A stretch of DNA of 64,000 bases from Anaerolineae bacterium (lineage in GTDB: Bacteria; Chloroflexota; Anaerolineae; Aggregatilineales; Aggregatilineaceae), in contig JAHDLB010000018.1 in NCBI GenBank assembly GCA_018432315.1, positions 124,001-188,000 on the forward strand, given 5' to 3'. This document shows, one piece after another, positions 54,837-63,334 of this stretch. Numbering within the stretch: position 1 is the first letter of the stretch; every line of letters begins with the position of its first letter. The notes beneath the pieces are model-generated. The model did no database searches. It was given only the letters and a program-made list of their open reading frames with translations, and was not told the origin of the DNA. The position numbers and the translations under genes are program-made.

Positions 54837-55903
54837 ACTGTCACCTCACCTTCGAGTGTCACGGCGCTATCCTGTTTCGTCGACTCGGCGACCACCTCGC
54901 GCGCGCGGTCGAAATCGCGCCAGCTCAGCCCCTGCCGGTACAGGTACCAGAAGCCCAGTAGGGTGATCGGCAGCCACAGCGCCGCATGCAGCACGAGTGT
55001 ATACGAGGCTGCCACCGTCTCGCGCACGCCGTACGCCTTGAGCGTTTCGATGCCGGGCGTGTCGAAGGTGCCGACATAGCCCGGCGAGGAGGGCAGCGTG
55101 GTCGCCAGATTCACGACTGCCGTCATAGTCATCAGGACGAAGAAGCTGACCTCGAAATCGAAGGCGTGCATCACGAACCAGTATTTGGTCGTCTCGGTCA
55201 GCCAGATGAACACGGACGATACCAGCGTCATCACCAGGTCGCGCGGGCGGCGCAAGTTCTCCAGGCCGAGCATGAAATGATCGGCCAGTCCCTTCATCGG
55301 CGCGCCGAGCCGCTGCGGCAGCAGGCGGTCGAAGAGCCACGTGTAAAGCTGTCGCATTCGCTCGGGGCGCAGCGCCATCACCAGGAACGTCATGAACGCG
55401 CCCCAGAAAAAGATCGTCGACACGATCACAACGTCCCGCAGCCAGTCGGCTTTGAAATCGGCAAAGGGCAGCGCGACGAACACGAAGAGCAGCATCACCA
55501 GCCCGTCGAAGATGCGCTCGACGATGATCGTCGCCAGGCTGGCCGGAATGCTGACCTCGTCGTTGCGCTTCAGCACGTACGCGCGGATCACCTCCCCGGC
55601 GCGAAACGGGTATACGTTGTTGCCCATGTACCCGATCACGACCACGGGGAAGAGGCGGCGCAGGGGGATTTCTTTCAGCGACCGCAGCAGGTAATGCCAG
55701 CGCCACGTCCGCCCCCACACGGCCAGGAAATACACCGCCACGCCTGGCACCAGCCAGCCAATCCGCGCGTTGCGCATGTCGTGCCACACATCCCCCAGGT
55801 GGAGTCCCCGCAGCCCGATCGCGAGAAAGATCACGCTCACGGCCACGCCGACGATCAGCGTTCCCCAGCGGCGGAGCGCTCGCATTAGCAGTCTACGCAC
55901 CAA
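54833..55903 (-). CDS. Flippase-like membrane protein (UPF0104/AglD, LPG synthase TM-type)
   Basis: 356 aa from the TTG chosen here; the exact start is uncertain, as ATG codons at 55933 and 55939 and a GTG at 55900 are also in frame. About eight membrane helices. YPFRAGEVIRAYVLKRNDEVSIPASLATIIVERIFDGLVMLL is the signature of the UPF0104 (AglD-like) family, and LPSSPGYVGTFDTPGIETLKAYG is the C-terminal motif. Relatives include the membrane part of MprF and proposed lipid or glycolipid flippases. Coupled by TTGA to the FAD oxidoreductase, suggesting joint work on a membrane-bound lipid substrate. Confidence 0.88.
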   Translation of the reverse strand: MVRRLLMRALRRWGTLIVGVAVSVIFLAIGLRGLHLGDVWHDMRNARIGWLVPGVAVYFLAVWGRTWRWHYLLRSLKEIPLRRLFPVVVIGYMGNNVYPFRAGEVIRAYVLKRNDEVSIPASLATIIVERIFDGLVMLLFVFVALPFADFKADWLRDVVIVSTIFFWGAFMTFLVMALRPERMRQLYTWLFDRLLPQRLGAPMKGLADHFMLGLENLRRPRDLVMTLVSSVFIWLTETTKYWFVMHAFDFEVSFFVLMTMTAVVNLATTLPSSPGYVGTFDTPGIETLKAYGVRETVAASYTLVLHAALWLPITLLGFWYLYRQGLSWRDFDRAREVVAESTKQDSAVTLEGEVTV

Positions 55904-56042
55904 ACAGGAGTCGTCCTTTCTGTGCAGGTTCATCGGCATGCGGCGGCGCATTCTAACGCAAACCCGCCCCCGGCGCATGTCGCACACCCATTTTACACGC
56001 GAATCGCGGCAATTCCGCATTTCGATACCGGGAACAACGCGA

Positions 56043-56076
56043 GAGCGGCGCTTATCTCGTTGCATAAACGCCGCTC
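56043..56076 (-). terminator. Hairpin after the SWIM gene
   Basis: GAGCGGCG/CGCCGCTC with an inner TTAT/ATAA stem, about 30 bases after the stop codon. No T-tract on the minus strand. Confidence 0.4.
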
Positions 56077-56104
56077 CCTTTCGAAGCTATGCAGTTGAGT
56101 GGAT

Positions 56105-56353
56105 CTAGGAATCCGTGCTCACCGGTGTGGGGAGCATCCCGGCAAGGATTTTCTCCAAAGCCATCGTATGGCTGCATACGGCACGCGAACGGAAGAAGCT
56201 GCAGTCGCAGGTCCAGGTTCCATTCTCATACGTCACTGAATGCGGGCTGTTTTCGCCGTCAAAGGTTACACTAAACGACACAAACCGGATCCGATCGCGT
56301 TCCTCCGCATAACGTCTGGCTTTTTCGATCTTGCCGATCATCCCGTGATCCAT
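56105..56353 (-). CDS. Mini SWIM zinc-finger protein
   Basis: 82 aa. Almost the entire protein is one SWIM module: Cys49-x-Cys51-x8-Cys60-x-His62 (TWTCDCSFFRSRAVCSHTMAL). The preceding strand pair FVSFSVTFDGENSPHSVTYENG is as in longer SWIM proteins. SWIM fingers bind DNA or proteins in SWI2/SNF2, MuDR and plant factors; here there is no attached domain. AAGGAGG lies seven bases before ATG. It stands alone between terminators (56043-56076 and 56391-56423). Its partner or target is unknown. Confidence 0.85.
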   Translation of the reverse strand: MDHGMIGKIEKARRYAEERDRIRFVSFSVTFDGENSPHSVTYENGTWTCDCSFFRSRAVCSHTMALEKILAGMLPTPVSTDS

Positions 56354-56390
56354 GTGGAGCCTCCTTACCTTAAGTGGACGACTTAGAGAC

Positions 56391-56423
56391 AAAAAAGCAC
56401 ACTGGGGCTAGCCAGCGTGCTTT
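56391..56423 (-). terminator. Intrinsic terminator of the PspC/LiaF-like operon
   Basis: On the minus strand AAAGCAC-G-CTGG pairs with CCAG-T-GTGCTTT (one mismatch) and is followed by T residues. It lies about 100 bases past the 56522 stop codon. Confidence 0.75.
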
Positions 56424-56521
56424 GCGGGAGCTGATTCGGTTGTATGGCTAAAGAAGCTCATAACGGGTTTGTCCTTGCCTTTAGGTCAGTATAAGAGATG
56501 TGCGAGGCAAAGTCAACACCC

Positions 56522-57427
56522 CTACAACAGCGCGCGAGGCTGTGCCACCGGCGCCAGATCGCGGACGTGCGTGACGCACAACACCCCCTCCAACGCCAGC
56601 GCCAGCCGCCCCGAATTGTCGACGTCGAGCGCGTGCGGCGCGTGCTGCGGCCAGGGCACGTCCTCCGGCAGTTGCAGCGACGGCGCCCGCGCCAGCACGT
56701 CCAGCGCCGGTTCCTGCGCCCTCAGTCGGAGCGTCGCATCATACGCGCGCACCATGCCGGACTCGCCGTCCGCCGTGACGAGGATTTCGCCATTCGGCGA
56801 GCAGGCCGCCGCGCTGATCCGCGGCAGGTCCGGCAGCCGGTGCCGTACGACGCCGCCCATCGTAACCGCCTGGACCCGGTTTTCTTCGACCACGAGCGCG
56901 AAGTCGCCACCATCCGGCACGGCCAGCGTGACCACCGCCTGCGGGTCGATCTCCATTGTGTATGTGCCGACGAACACGCCCTGCTGGTACATGTGCAGCC
57001 GGCCATCGTCACCAATGGCGGCCACCGTGCCCAACTCGCGATCGAACCCGACCCCGGACACCGTCGCCAATCCGTCACCGGACAGCACTGTCTGCTGCCC
57101 GTCCGCATCCAACACTAACTCGCGGCCCGGCGCGTGGTACAGCCGCAGACGGCCATCGTGCGAGGTATACACGCCGGTCTGCCCGGCCCAGGCGACCGGC
57201 AGGTATGCTCCGTTTGGGGCGACCAACTGCTCGAGATAAACGCGCCAGCCTTCGCTGCCCGGACGCGAGTCAGTCGCCGCGGTCAGCCGTCCATAGTATG
57301 CGCCGGTAGGCAGAGCGAAGAAGTCGATATCGCGGTCCGACAGCCACACCGCCAACTGCGGCGGGTTATCGCCAACCACCTTCACGATGTAGGGCCAATC
57401 GCCGCCCAAATCCAGACGCCAGTGCAC
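56522..57427 (-). CDS. Beta-propeller-like protein, function unknown
   Basis: 301 aa, rich in beta strands with repeated phrases of about 40 residues (GRLRLYHAPGRELVLDADGQQTVL, GRLHMYQQGVFVGTYTM, GEILVTADGESGMVRAYDATLRL). This looks like a degenerate WD40/PQQ-type propeller. No signal peptide or membrane helix. GTG start with GAGGGG a few bases upstream, 9 bases after the LiaF-like gene. It is the last gene of the PspC / LiaF-like unit. Its function is not recognised. Confidence 0.68.
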   Translation of the reverse strand: MHWRLDLGGDWPYIVKVVGDNPPQLAVWLSDRDIDFFALPTGAYYGRLTAATDSRPGSEGWRVYLEQLVAPNGAYLPVAWAGQTGVYTSHDGRLRLYHAPGRELVLDADGQQTVLSGDGLATVSGVGFDRELGTVAAIGDDGRLHMYQQGVFVGTYTMEIDPQAVVTLAVPDGGDFALVVEENRVQAVTMGGVVRHRLPDLPRISAAACSPNGEILVTADGESGMVRAYDATLRLRAQEPALDVLARAPSLQLPEDVPWPQHAPHALDVDNSGRLALALEGVLCVTHVRDLAPVAQPRALL

Positions 57428-57436
57428 GGGAGCCCC

Positions 57437-58378
57437 TCACCCCTGGTCGATGACCGTCAATGGCGCGCCGTTCTTCAACCACACGTCCAGGCTGATTTGA
57501 AACGCCTCCGTATTGGAGCGCTTGAGCTCGCCGTCCAGCAGCACGTCGTAGCGCAGCCTGTCGTACTCATACGATGGCGTGCCGCTTCCCGGCTGCAAGC
57601 CCACGATCAGCGCCATCTGCTCCGGCACGGTCAGCTCGATCGCGCCATCCCGCGTGGCGAGTTTGCCCTGCAGCGTATCCCGTTCGGGCAGCGCAATCTG
57701 GAGATCGCCCGCCTCGACGGACACGTCGATCTGCTGGACGCGCAGCGGCAGCAGGTCAACGACCGCGTCGCCCTGCGCGCTCTCGACCACAAGCTGCTGA
57801 ACGATCACGTCCGGCGAAAGCGTGATGGCGAGCGAACCGCGCCCGTAGTCCTCCAGCTTGGGGATCGCGCTCGGGTGCGTCTCGCGGATCGCCAGCGTGC
57901 CAACGTCGCCCTCGACGCTCCAATCCATGCTGACGTCGCTCTCGCGGCTGCCCGCGAATTCGGCGGCCAGGGTGCGCTCGCCACCCGGCCCGGCATCGAC
58001 GCTCACGCCCACCCGATCCACCTCGACGATCACGCGCACCTGCTGCACCTCGTCGGAGAGAAACTCCTCGAACGAAACGACATGGTCGGTGCGCAGCTCG
58101 TCAGCCTGGTTGGCGTAAGCCAGCCAGATCACGCCCCCCAGCGCGATCACCAGCAGGGCCAGGGCCAACAGGCTGATCTCGATCGACCGGCCCAAAACCC
58201 GCAGCCGCCGGCGGCCAAACAGGACATCCAGCCCAAACAGAAGGAACAGCGCGGGCCACGACCGCAGCAGCAGATCGCCCACCGCTTCGGGAAAAGCGCC
58301 GGCAATATGCAGCAGCCACACGCACCCAATCGCAATGATCAGGACCGGCCACATCACACTGCGTCGCGTGACCGTCAT
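57437..58378 (-). CDS. LiaF/LiaI-like membrane protein with adhesin-type beta domain
   Basis: 313 aa. Three N-terminal membrane helices (about 8-28, 36-55, 66-90) match the LiaI/LiaF-TM1 region (VMWPVLIIAIGCVWLLHIAGAFP, SWPALFLLFGLDVLFG). The soluble rest (about 105-313) is a repetitive beta domain of the DUF4097/adhesin type (VVVDLLPLRVQQIDVSVEAGDLQIALPERDTLQGKLATRDGAIELTVP). ATG at 58378, with GGAGG upstream, overlaps the PspC stop (ATGA). PspC and LiaF families both act in envelope-stress sensing; that role is inferred here. Confidence 0.83.
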   Translation of the reverse strand: MTVTRRSVMWPVLIIAIGCVWLLHIAGAFPEAVGDLLLRSWPALFLLFGLDVLFGRRRLRVLGRSIEISLLALALLVIALGGVIWLAYANQADELRTDHVVSFEEFLSDEVQQVRVIVEVDRVGVSVDAGPGGERTLAAEFAGSRESDVSMDWSVEGDVGTLAIRETHPSAIPKLEDYGRGSLAITLSPDVIVQQLVVESAQGDAVVDLLPLRVQQIDVSVEAGDLQIALPERDTLQGKLATRDGAIELTVPEQMALIVGLQPGSGTPSYEYDRLRYDVLLDGELKRSNTEAFQISLDVWLKNGAPLTVIDQG

Positions 58379-58785
58379 GCTGGCCTCCATAACTGCTTGA
58401 TCAACAGCACCAACCCAAACACGATGATCACCAGCGGCAAAAAGGCGTCGCCCTGTTCGCTGCTCAACACGCCCAGGTTGCGCGCCAGCACGATCATGCC
58501 CATGCCGATCACCGCGCCCCCGATCACGATCACCGTCTCAGGACTGGAAAGCGGCGCCCGCCCGCTGCGGCGTGGGTCGGGGAGATCGGCCAGCGTTTGC
58601 GGCGGCAGAATGAACCATAACGCGAGGTAGATCAGCAGCCCGGTGCCCGCCGTGAACACCCCCAGCACCACGAAAGCGGCGCGCACCCACCACGGATCGA
58701 CGCCGATGTAAGCGCCCAGCCCACCGCACACGCCCCCCAGCACGCGGTCGGTCAGGCTCCGGGTCAGCCGTTGATAACGTCTCAT
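58375..58785 (-). CDS. PspC domain envelope-stress protein
   Basis: 136 aa. The PspC domain (about 5-65) has LTRSLTDRVLGGVCGGLGAYIGVDPWWVRAAFVVLGVFTAGTGLLIYLALWFILP, with an Arg-rich start and one membrane helix. Two further helices (about 85-130) give it a three-helix layout. First gene of the unit with the LiaF-like and propeller-like genes, behind a good promoter. PspC proteins act as membrane-damage sensors with PspA; no pspA is visible nearby. Confidence 0.93.
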   Translation of the reverse strand: MRRYQRLTRSLTDRVLGGVCGGLGAYIGVDPWWVRAAFVVLGVFTAGTGLLIYLALWFILPPQTLADLPDPRRSGRAPLSSPETVIVIGGAVIGMGMIVLARNLGVLSSEQGDAFLPLVIIVFGLVLLIKQLWRPA

Positions 58786-58823
58786 GGATCAGAATCCTTG
58801 CTGACTTGGCAAGCTACTACGAC

Positions 58824-58851
58824 ACTATACCCGCTCCGGTCTGGCGCGCAA
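58824..58851 (-). promoter_or_regulatory. Predicted promoter of the PspC operon
   Basis: On the minus strand TTGCGC, 16 bases, TATAGT, about 40 bases before the PspC ATG. Confidence 0.5.
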
Positions 58852-58936
58852 GTATTGCCCGGCAGTTGCATTTGTCGGGGCAAGGTGCGAGAATGGAGGC
58901 GCACCGTTTTCCCCGCACTCACAGGAACTGCCACAC

Positions 58937-59797
58937 ATGGCGAAAATCGACTATCGCGCCATCGCTGATGTTGACTTCGACGCGTTTACGACCGCCTTCA
59001 ACCGGGCATACAGCGACTACTTTATGCCCATTGTCATGACCGCGCCAGCCTTTCGCGCGCTGATTGAGCGCGACGATCTGGACCTGAGCCAGTCGGTCGC
59101 CGCGCTGGATGGCGATTCTATCATCGGCACCGGCCTGTTGGGAATCCGCGACCGCCTGGGATGGATCGGCGGCATGGGCGTGATTCCCGAACGCCGCCGC
59201 CAGGGCATAGGCCGCCACATGATGCACTACCTGCTGGCCCGCGCCAGGGACATGGACCTGGCGTATGTGGACCTGGAAGTGCTGGAAGCCAACGAGGGCG
59301 CCTACGCCTTGTACCGCGAGTTGGGCTTCAACGATCAGCGCTTTCTGCTCACGTTCGATCGCGTGCCGGCGGAGCTACCCGTCGAGCCTTCGCCCCAGTT
59401 CCGGATCGAAGAACGCGCCACCAGCACGGTGCTCGAACATTACACCGCCTTTCACGACATCCCCAACTGCTGGCAGCGCGCGCTCCCGTCGCTGCAAGCG
59501 CTGGCGCCGCACGTCGACAGTTGGGCCGCGCTGGACGATGGCCGAATCGTGGGCTACGCGATGGGCTGGGCCAACGAGCACAGCGTGCGCCTCCTCGACT
59601 TTGCCACCAGCCCCCAGTCGGATCGCGCCACCGTGGCGCTCGCTTTGCTCGCCCATCTCCACCGGCAGAATCCACACGCGCACGGCAACTCGTACAACAT
59701 CGCCGAAGACGATCCGGTGCTGCCAGCCTTTACCGAGTTGGGCTACATCCTGTCCTTCCGCCAGATCGAAATGCGGATCGCGATCGGCAACCGCTGA
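58937..59797 (+). CDS. GNAT family N-acetyltransferase
   Basis: 286 aa, longer than a single GNAT fold. The N-terminal GNAT domain (about 1-150) has the acetyl-CoA loop IGGMGVIPERRRQGIGRHMMHYLLARA and the later YALYRELGF motif. The C-terminal half (about 155-286) looks like a second, degenerate acetyltransferase lobe (RATVALALLAHLHRQNPHAHGN, PAFTELGYILSFRQIEMRI). AGGAACTG is upstream of the ATG, though distant. Substrate unknown; a stand-alone gene. Confidence 0.9.
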   Translation: MAKIDYRAIADVDFDAFTTAFNRAYSDYFMPIVMTAPAFRALIERDDLDLSQSVAALDGDSIIGTGLLGIRDRLGWIGGMGVIPERRRQGIGRHMMHYLLARARDMDLAYVDLEVLEANEGAYALYRELGFNDQRFLLTFDRVPAELPVEPSPQFRIEERATSTVLEHYTAFHDIPNCWQRALPSLQALAPHVDSWAALDDGRIVGYAMGWANEHSVRLLDFATSPQSDRATVALALLAHLHRQNPHAHGNSYNIAEDDPVLPAFTELGYILSFRQIEMRIAIGNR

Positions 59798-59955
59798 CAG
59801 GTTTGGCGCGCGAACCTCTCTCGCCGCGCGTTTCGAACACCCCCAACGCCATCCAACCAAAGGGCAGGCGTCGGTTTGAATTCGCGTGATTTGCGCTAAA
59901 ATTGCCGCGTTTTTATCCGTGCTGGAACATACTGGACCACAAGAGTGAGGACAAG

Positions 59956-61662
59956 ATGCATCGTCTGCTGGCGAACATGCAACACGCTATAGGTACGACG
60001 CTCGTCATGATCATGGCCGTTGTGGGCGTGGCCGGTTCGGTGCAAGCCCAGGACGCCGATCCGGTTACGCTGCGAATAACCATGTCCGCTCCCGAAAACC
60101 TCGACCCGGTGCAGGTCTCGCGCTTCGATGCTCACGTGCAGGACCTGGTCGAGAACCTGTTCGTTGGGCTGACGCGCTATCACCCGGATACGCGCGACAT
60201 CGAGCCGGTGCTGGCCGAAAGCTGGACCGTCAGCGACGACGGCCTGCGCTGGACGTTCGAACTGCGCGAAGATGTCCAGTGGGTGCGCTACGACCCTGCC
60301 AGCGAGGAACTCATCGCCGTTCGCCCGGTTGTCGCCGGCGATTTCGTCTACGCCATTCAGCGCGCGTGCGATCCGCTGCGCCCCTCGCCGGTCACGCCCA
60401 ACCTGATGATCGTTCGCGGTTGTCACACCGTCGCCAACGCCTTCCCGGAAGTCATCAACGATCTGTTCATTGCGCGCGAGATCGGCGCCCGCGCAACCGG
60501 CCCACACACGCTCGAAATCGATCTCCTGTTCCCGTCGGCGTATCTCCCCTCGCTGCTCGCCACGCCCGAGCTGCGCCCCCTGCCCCGCGAAGCCGCTTCG
60601 CTGTCCGACGGGTGGGCGACCCGGCTGTCATCGATCATGACCACCGGCCCCTACGCGATCACCGGCTGGACGGCATCGACCATGCAGTTGGCCCGCAATC
60701 CCTACTGGCCCGACGACCTGGCGGGAAACATCGACCGCGTTGAGATCACCTTTGCCGGCGAGGGCACCAGCGCCCAGGCTGCCGTAGCCGCCAACCGCGC
60801 CGACATGGCCCGTTTGGCTCCCGAAGACGCCGCAGCGGCTCGCGCCGCCTATCCCGATCTGTATCACGCGACGCAGGGAAGCCTGCTCACCGTGATCGGG
60901 TTCTCGTACGATCGGGCGCTGGTCGACGTCACCGAAATCCGGCGCGCGCTCGCCCTTGCCCTGGACAAAACCGCCCTGGTCGACCAACTCCTGCCCGAAC
61001 AGGCACAGCCCGCCAGCCAGTTCACGCCCTCGTGGGTTGTCGCCGCGCCCGAAGCCGAGACGGCGCCCACCAGCCCCGCCCAGGCGCAGGTCGCGTACGA
61101 GGCCGCTGGTTTTCCCGGCTGCGCGGGCGTCCCCGAAACGCTGATCTTGCTGACGCCCCAGGGCGACCCACTGTGGGAAGAACTCGGCCCGGCGATCGTC
61201 GAGCAGTGGGCCGCTGTCCTGAACTGCCATCCCGGCCTGTTCGAGATCCGCCCCGTGCCGCGCACCCTGTTGATCGAGCTGAGCCACTCGGCCTACGATC
61301 CGGAACGCGTGACGCGCTCGCACATGTGGGTCGCCACGTGGAGCGCCGATTACCTCGACGCGAACGCCTGGATCAACGACGCGCTGCACTGCCGCTATGG
61401 CTACATCAAGCCCACGCGCGAGTGTGAGGCGGCAGATGCGCTGCTCGACCAGGCGGGCGTGACCGGCGACCTCGCCCAACGCGCCGACCTGTACGCCCAG
61501 GCCGAAGAGCGGTTCTTCGGCGCTCAAGGGAGCTTCCCGGTCATCCCGCTGTTCTTCTCGACGTCGTCCTGGCTCCAGCAGCCGTGGCTGGACGGGGTAA
61601 ATGCCAACGGCCCGGCCCGCTTCGATCTGTGGACGATCGACGCGGAAGCCCGGGCCGGTTGA
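59956..61662 (+). CDS. ABC transporter substrate-binding protein, family 5 (oligopeptide type)
   Basis: 568 aa. A signal peptide (about 1-30, ending QAQ) has no lipobox. Family motifs include LTRYHPDTRDIEPVLAESWTVSDDGLRWTFELREDVQW and VVAGDFVYAIQRACDP in the N-lobe, and ALALDKTALVDQLLPEQAQPASQF centrally. GAGGAC lies close before the ATG. A TTGAAT/TAAAAT pair with 15-base spacing upstream may be a weak promoter. No permease or ATPase gene adjoins it; the gene stands alone, so the transporter partner must be encoded elsewhere. Peptide or nickel as substrate cannot be distinguished. Confidence 0.93.
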   Translation: MHRLLANMQHAIGTTLVMIMAVVGVAGSVQAQDADPVTLRITMSAPENLDPVQVSRFDAHVQDLVENLFVGLTRYHPDTRDIEPVLAESWTVSDDGLRWTFELREDVQWVRYDPASEELIAVRPVVAGDFVYAIQRACDPLRPSPVTPNLMIVRGCHTVANAFPEVINDLFIAREIGARATGPHTLEIDLLFPSAYLPSLLATPELRPLPREAASLSDGWATRLSSIMTTGPYAITGWTASTMQLARNPYWPDDLAGNIDRVEITFAGEGTSAQAAVAANRADMARLAPEDAAAARAAYPDLYHATQGSLLTVIGFSYDRALVDVTEIRRALALALDKTALVDQLLPEQAQPASQFTPSWVVAAPEAETAPTSPAQAQVAYEAAGFPGCAGVPETLILLTPQGDPLWEELGPAIVEQWAAVLNCHPGLFEIRPVPRTLLIELSHSAYDPERVTRSHMWVATWSADYLDANAWINDALHCRYGYIKPTRECEAADALLDQAGVTGDLAQRADLYAQAEERFFGAQGSFPVIPLFFSTSSWLQQPWLDGVNANGPARFDLWTIDAEARAG

Positions 61663-61670
61663 GCGCAGAT

Positions 61671-61706
61671 GCAGGCGGGCGCCGCGAGTCCCGCCTGCGC
61701 GTTTTC
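61671..61706 (+). terminator. Intrinsic terminator after the solute-binding protein
   Basis: GCAGGCGGG and CCCGCCTGC form a 9-bp stem, followed by GCGTTTT on the plus strand. It also abuts the convergent 61707 gene. Confidence 0.7.
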
Positions 61707-62612
61707 TCAATTGGACCGCTGTGTGAAGTTGATCCGGTACGACGTCAGCGCCGTGACCCGCTCGCCGTCGACCGTGACTTCGCACGGCACAGCCTCGACG
61801 CTGCGCGGGTCCCCGGTCAGTCCGGGGACCATCACCGTATAGGTCCGCCCTTCGGTCATGCGGAAATCGGCATACCCGGCCTCACGCTCCGGCTTCAGGC
61901 CGGTGAAGAACGAATCGCGCTCGTTGCCGCTCCAGGTGACCGACACTTGGACGCCCGGCACGCCCTGCCCCAGCCGGTCGTATACGCGGATCTCAATCAT
62001 GCCCTCCGCCGCAGGATTGCAGAACGACTCGAGCCGCGATAGCACGTAACCACCGGCTGGTGGCGTGCGCGTTGGGATGATCTCGCCCGTCTGGGGAATG
62101 TCCGTCGGCACGGGTGGGGTCGGCGTCTTGGTGAGCGGCGGCGGCAGGGTCGGCGATGGCGTGGCCGAGGGCACCGGCGCGTTGAGCGTCACCGGCGCGG
62201 GAGTCGGGTACTGGCCATCCGCGCACCCGCTGGCGCCTTGTGGCCGGTAGAGCCCCTCCAGGGCGCGGATCACGCGGATGTCGCTGTTGGTGACGACCTG
62301 CCCGGTTTTGATCCGGTTGCAGGCAACGTCCGCCACCAGGCTCCACACGTCCTGATCGGGCCGCAGCGCGCGCAGCCGGTCGAACGCCAGCGCCAGGTCC
62401 TGGTTGGCCGTGTAGCTGAGCGCCACCGCGATCACGTAGTCTTCGCGGTCCGCGGCGCTCAACTGCCAGGGGGCCGTATTGCGCTCGATGACGGGATCGA
62501 TCTCCCAGGTATAGACCAGCGCGACGGCGATCCCAAAGGCGACGCCGAGCAGCAGCGCCCACCAGGACAATCCCCTCTCGGCTGGCTGACGATCGTCGGG
62601 GTCCATAATCAT
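61707..62612 (-). CDS. Membrane-anchored protein with Thr/Pro linker, paralogue of the adjacent gene
   Basis: 301 aa, function not recognised. One N-terminal helix (about 15-37; WWALLLGVAFGIAVALVYTWEI), an extracellular helical segment (about 38-110; ADREDYVIAVALSYTANQDLALAFDRLRAL), a Pro/Thr-rich linker (about 140-185) and a C-terminal beta domain (about 195-300; VYDRLGQGVPGVQVSVTWSGNERDSF). The ATG at 62612 overlaps the upstream stop by 1 base (TGATG), so it is translationally coupled. The first 100 residues resemble the 62612-63007 product. Confidence 0.78.
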   Translation of the reverse strand: MIMDPDDRQPAERGLSWWALLLGVAFGIAVALVYTWEIDPVIERNTAPWQLSAADREDYVIAVALSYTANQDLALAFDRLRALRPDQDVWSLVADVACNRIKTGQVVTNSDIRVIRALEGLYRPQGASGCADGQYPTPAPVTLNAPVPSATPSPTLPPPLTKTPTPPVPTDIPQTGEIIPTRTPPAGGYVLSRLESFCNPAAEGMIEIRVYDRLGQGVPGVQVSVTWSGNERDSFFTGLKPEREAGYADFRMTEGRTYTVMVPGLTGDPRSVEAVPCEVTVDGERVTALTSYRINFTQRSN

Positions 62613-63007
62613 CACTGAGTCGGGAACGGCACAGACGTGGGCACGGGCGTGGTGCGGTAGACTTCCATGATCGGCGTCAGTCGCCCCACCGCTTCGGCCA
62701 GCGCCACCATGGGGCTGATGGCCGGCACGTTGCTCTGGCTGATGTAGCGCTCGGTGAGGTCCTGAATGTAGTCGAACACGTTCGCCTTGCCCAGCGGCTG
62801 GAGCCGCGTCAGCGCGCCGTTCACGTCCCGATCGACCTGGTAGCCCTCGGCAACCATCACCGTATACTCTTCCTGGTAGCGAGGCGCGAGCGCCGCGATG
62901 GAGCTGTTGGTGTATTCGACCGGAAACTGCTCCCACCCGATGTAAACGCCGATTGCGATCCCGACCAGCACCCCAACCAACAACGATCCGATGTACCGCT
63001 TTGTCAT
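62612..63007 (-). CDS. Small membrane-anchored protein of the same domain type
   Basis: 131 aa. An N-terminal helix (about 4-23; YIGSLLVGVLVGIAIGVYIGW) with GxxxG-like spacing is followed by an outside helical domain (PVEYTNSSIAALAPRYQEEYTVMVAEGYQVDRDVNGALTRLQPLGKANVFDYI). It ends with a Pro/Thr-rich tail. The ATG at 63007 is preferred: longer readings run through the tRNA gene. First gene of a two-gene unit with its paralogue. Function unknown. Confidence 0.75.
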   Translation of the reverse strand: MTKRYIGSLLVGVLVGIAIGVYIGWEQFPVEYTNSSIAALAPRYQEEYTVMVAEGYQVDRDVNGALTRLQPLGKANVFDYIQDLTERYISQSNVPAISPMVALAEAVGRLTPIMEVYRTTPVPTSVPFPTQ

Positions 63008-63115
63008 TTTCGAGTCCCGTCCGGCTAGACCGTCACAGGTTCCCCTGTTATAATCCGCACGACGTGGATCATACAAGAAAACGCCGCAGAAACAAAGAGA
63101 CACGCAACGAGGCAC

Positions 63116-63143
63116 AAAAAAAGCCGGCACACGCGCGCCGGCT
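63116..63143 (-). terminator. Intrinsic terminator of tRNA-Leu
   Basis: On the minus strand AGCCGGC/GCCGGCT with an 8-base loop is followed by seven T residues, about 27 bases past the tRNA 3' end. Confidence 0.85.
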
Positions 63144-63169
63144 CCGGAGTCCTCAGGTGGAGTAACGAG

Positions 63170-63253
63170 TGCCGAAGGTGGGAGTCGAACCCACATGGGT
63201 TTTACCCCGCGCGATTTTGAGTCGCGTGCGTCTGCCAATTCCGCCACTTCGGC
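63170..63253 (-). tRNA. tRNA-Leu (CAA)
   Basis: 84 bases on the minus strand. The 7-bp acceptor stem GCCGAAG/CTTCGGC, D-arm TGGCGGAATTGGCAGACGC, anticodon loop CTCAAAA flanked by CGCGA/TCGCG (anticodon CAA at 63217-63219), long variable arm and T-arm GTGGGTTCGACTCCCAC are all present. Discriminator A; CCA is not encoded. A promoter and a terminator flank it, so it is a single-gene unit. Confidence 0.97.
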
Positions 63254-63266
63254 TGAGTACGGCGTA

Positions 63267-63295
63267 AGTATAAGCCGTTTCAGGCCATCCGTCAA
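63267..63295 (-). promoter_or_regulatory. Promoter of tRNA-Leu
   Basis: On the minus strand TTGACG, 17 bases, TATACT, with the -10 about 14 bases before the tRNA 5' end. Confidence 0.7.
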
Positions 63296-63334
63296 TGATT
63301 AACACACCAGGTTGGCCCCACAACTGACACGGGT

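Noticed and set aside
62930-63295. Protein reading through the tRNA-Leu region
   Set aside because: The frame passes through an intact tRNA with its own promoter and terminator; the real gene starts at 63007.
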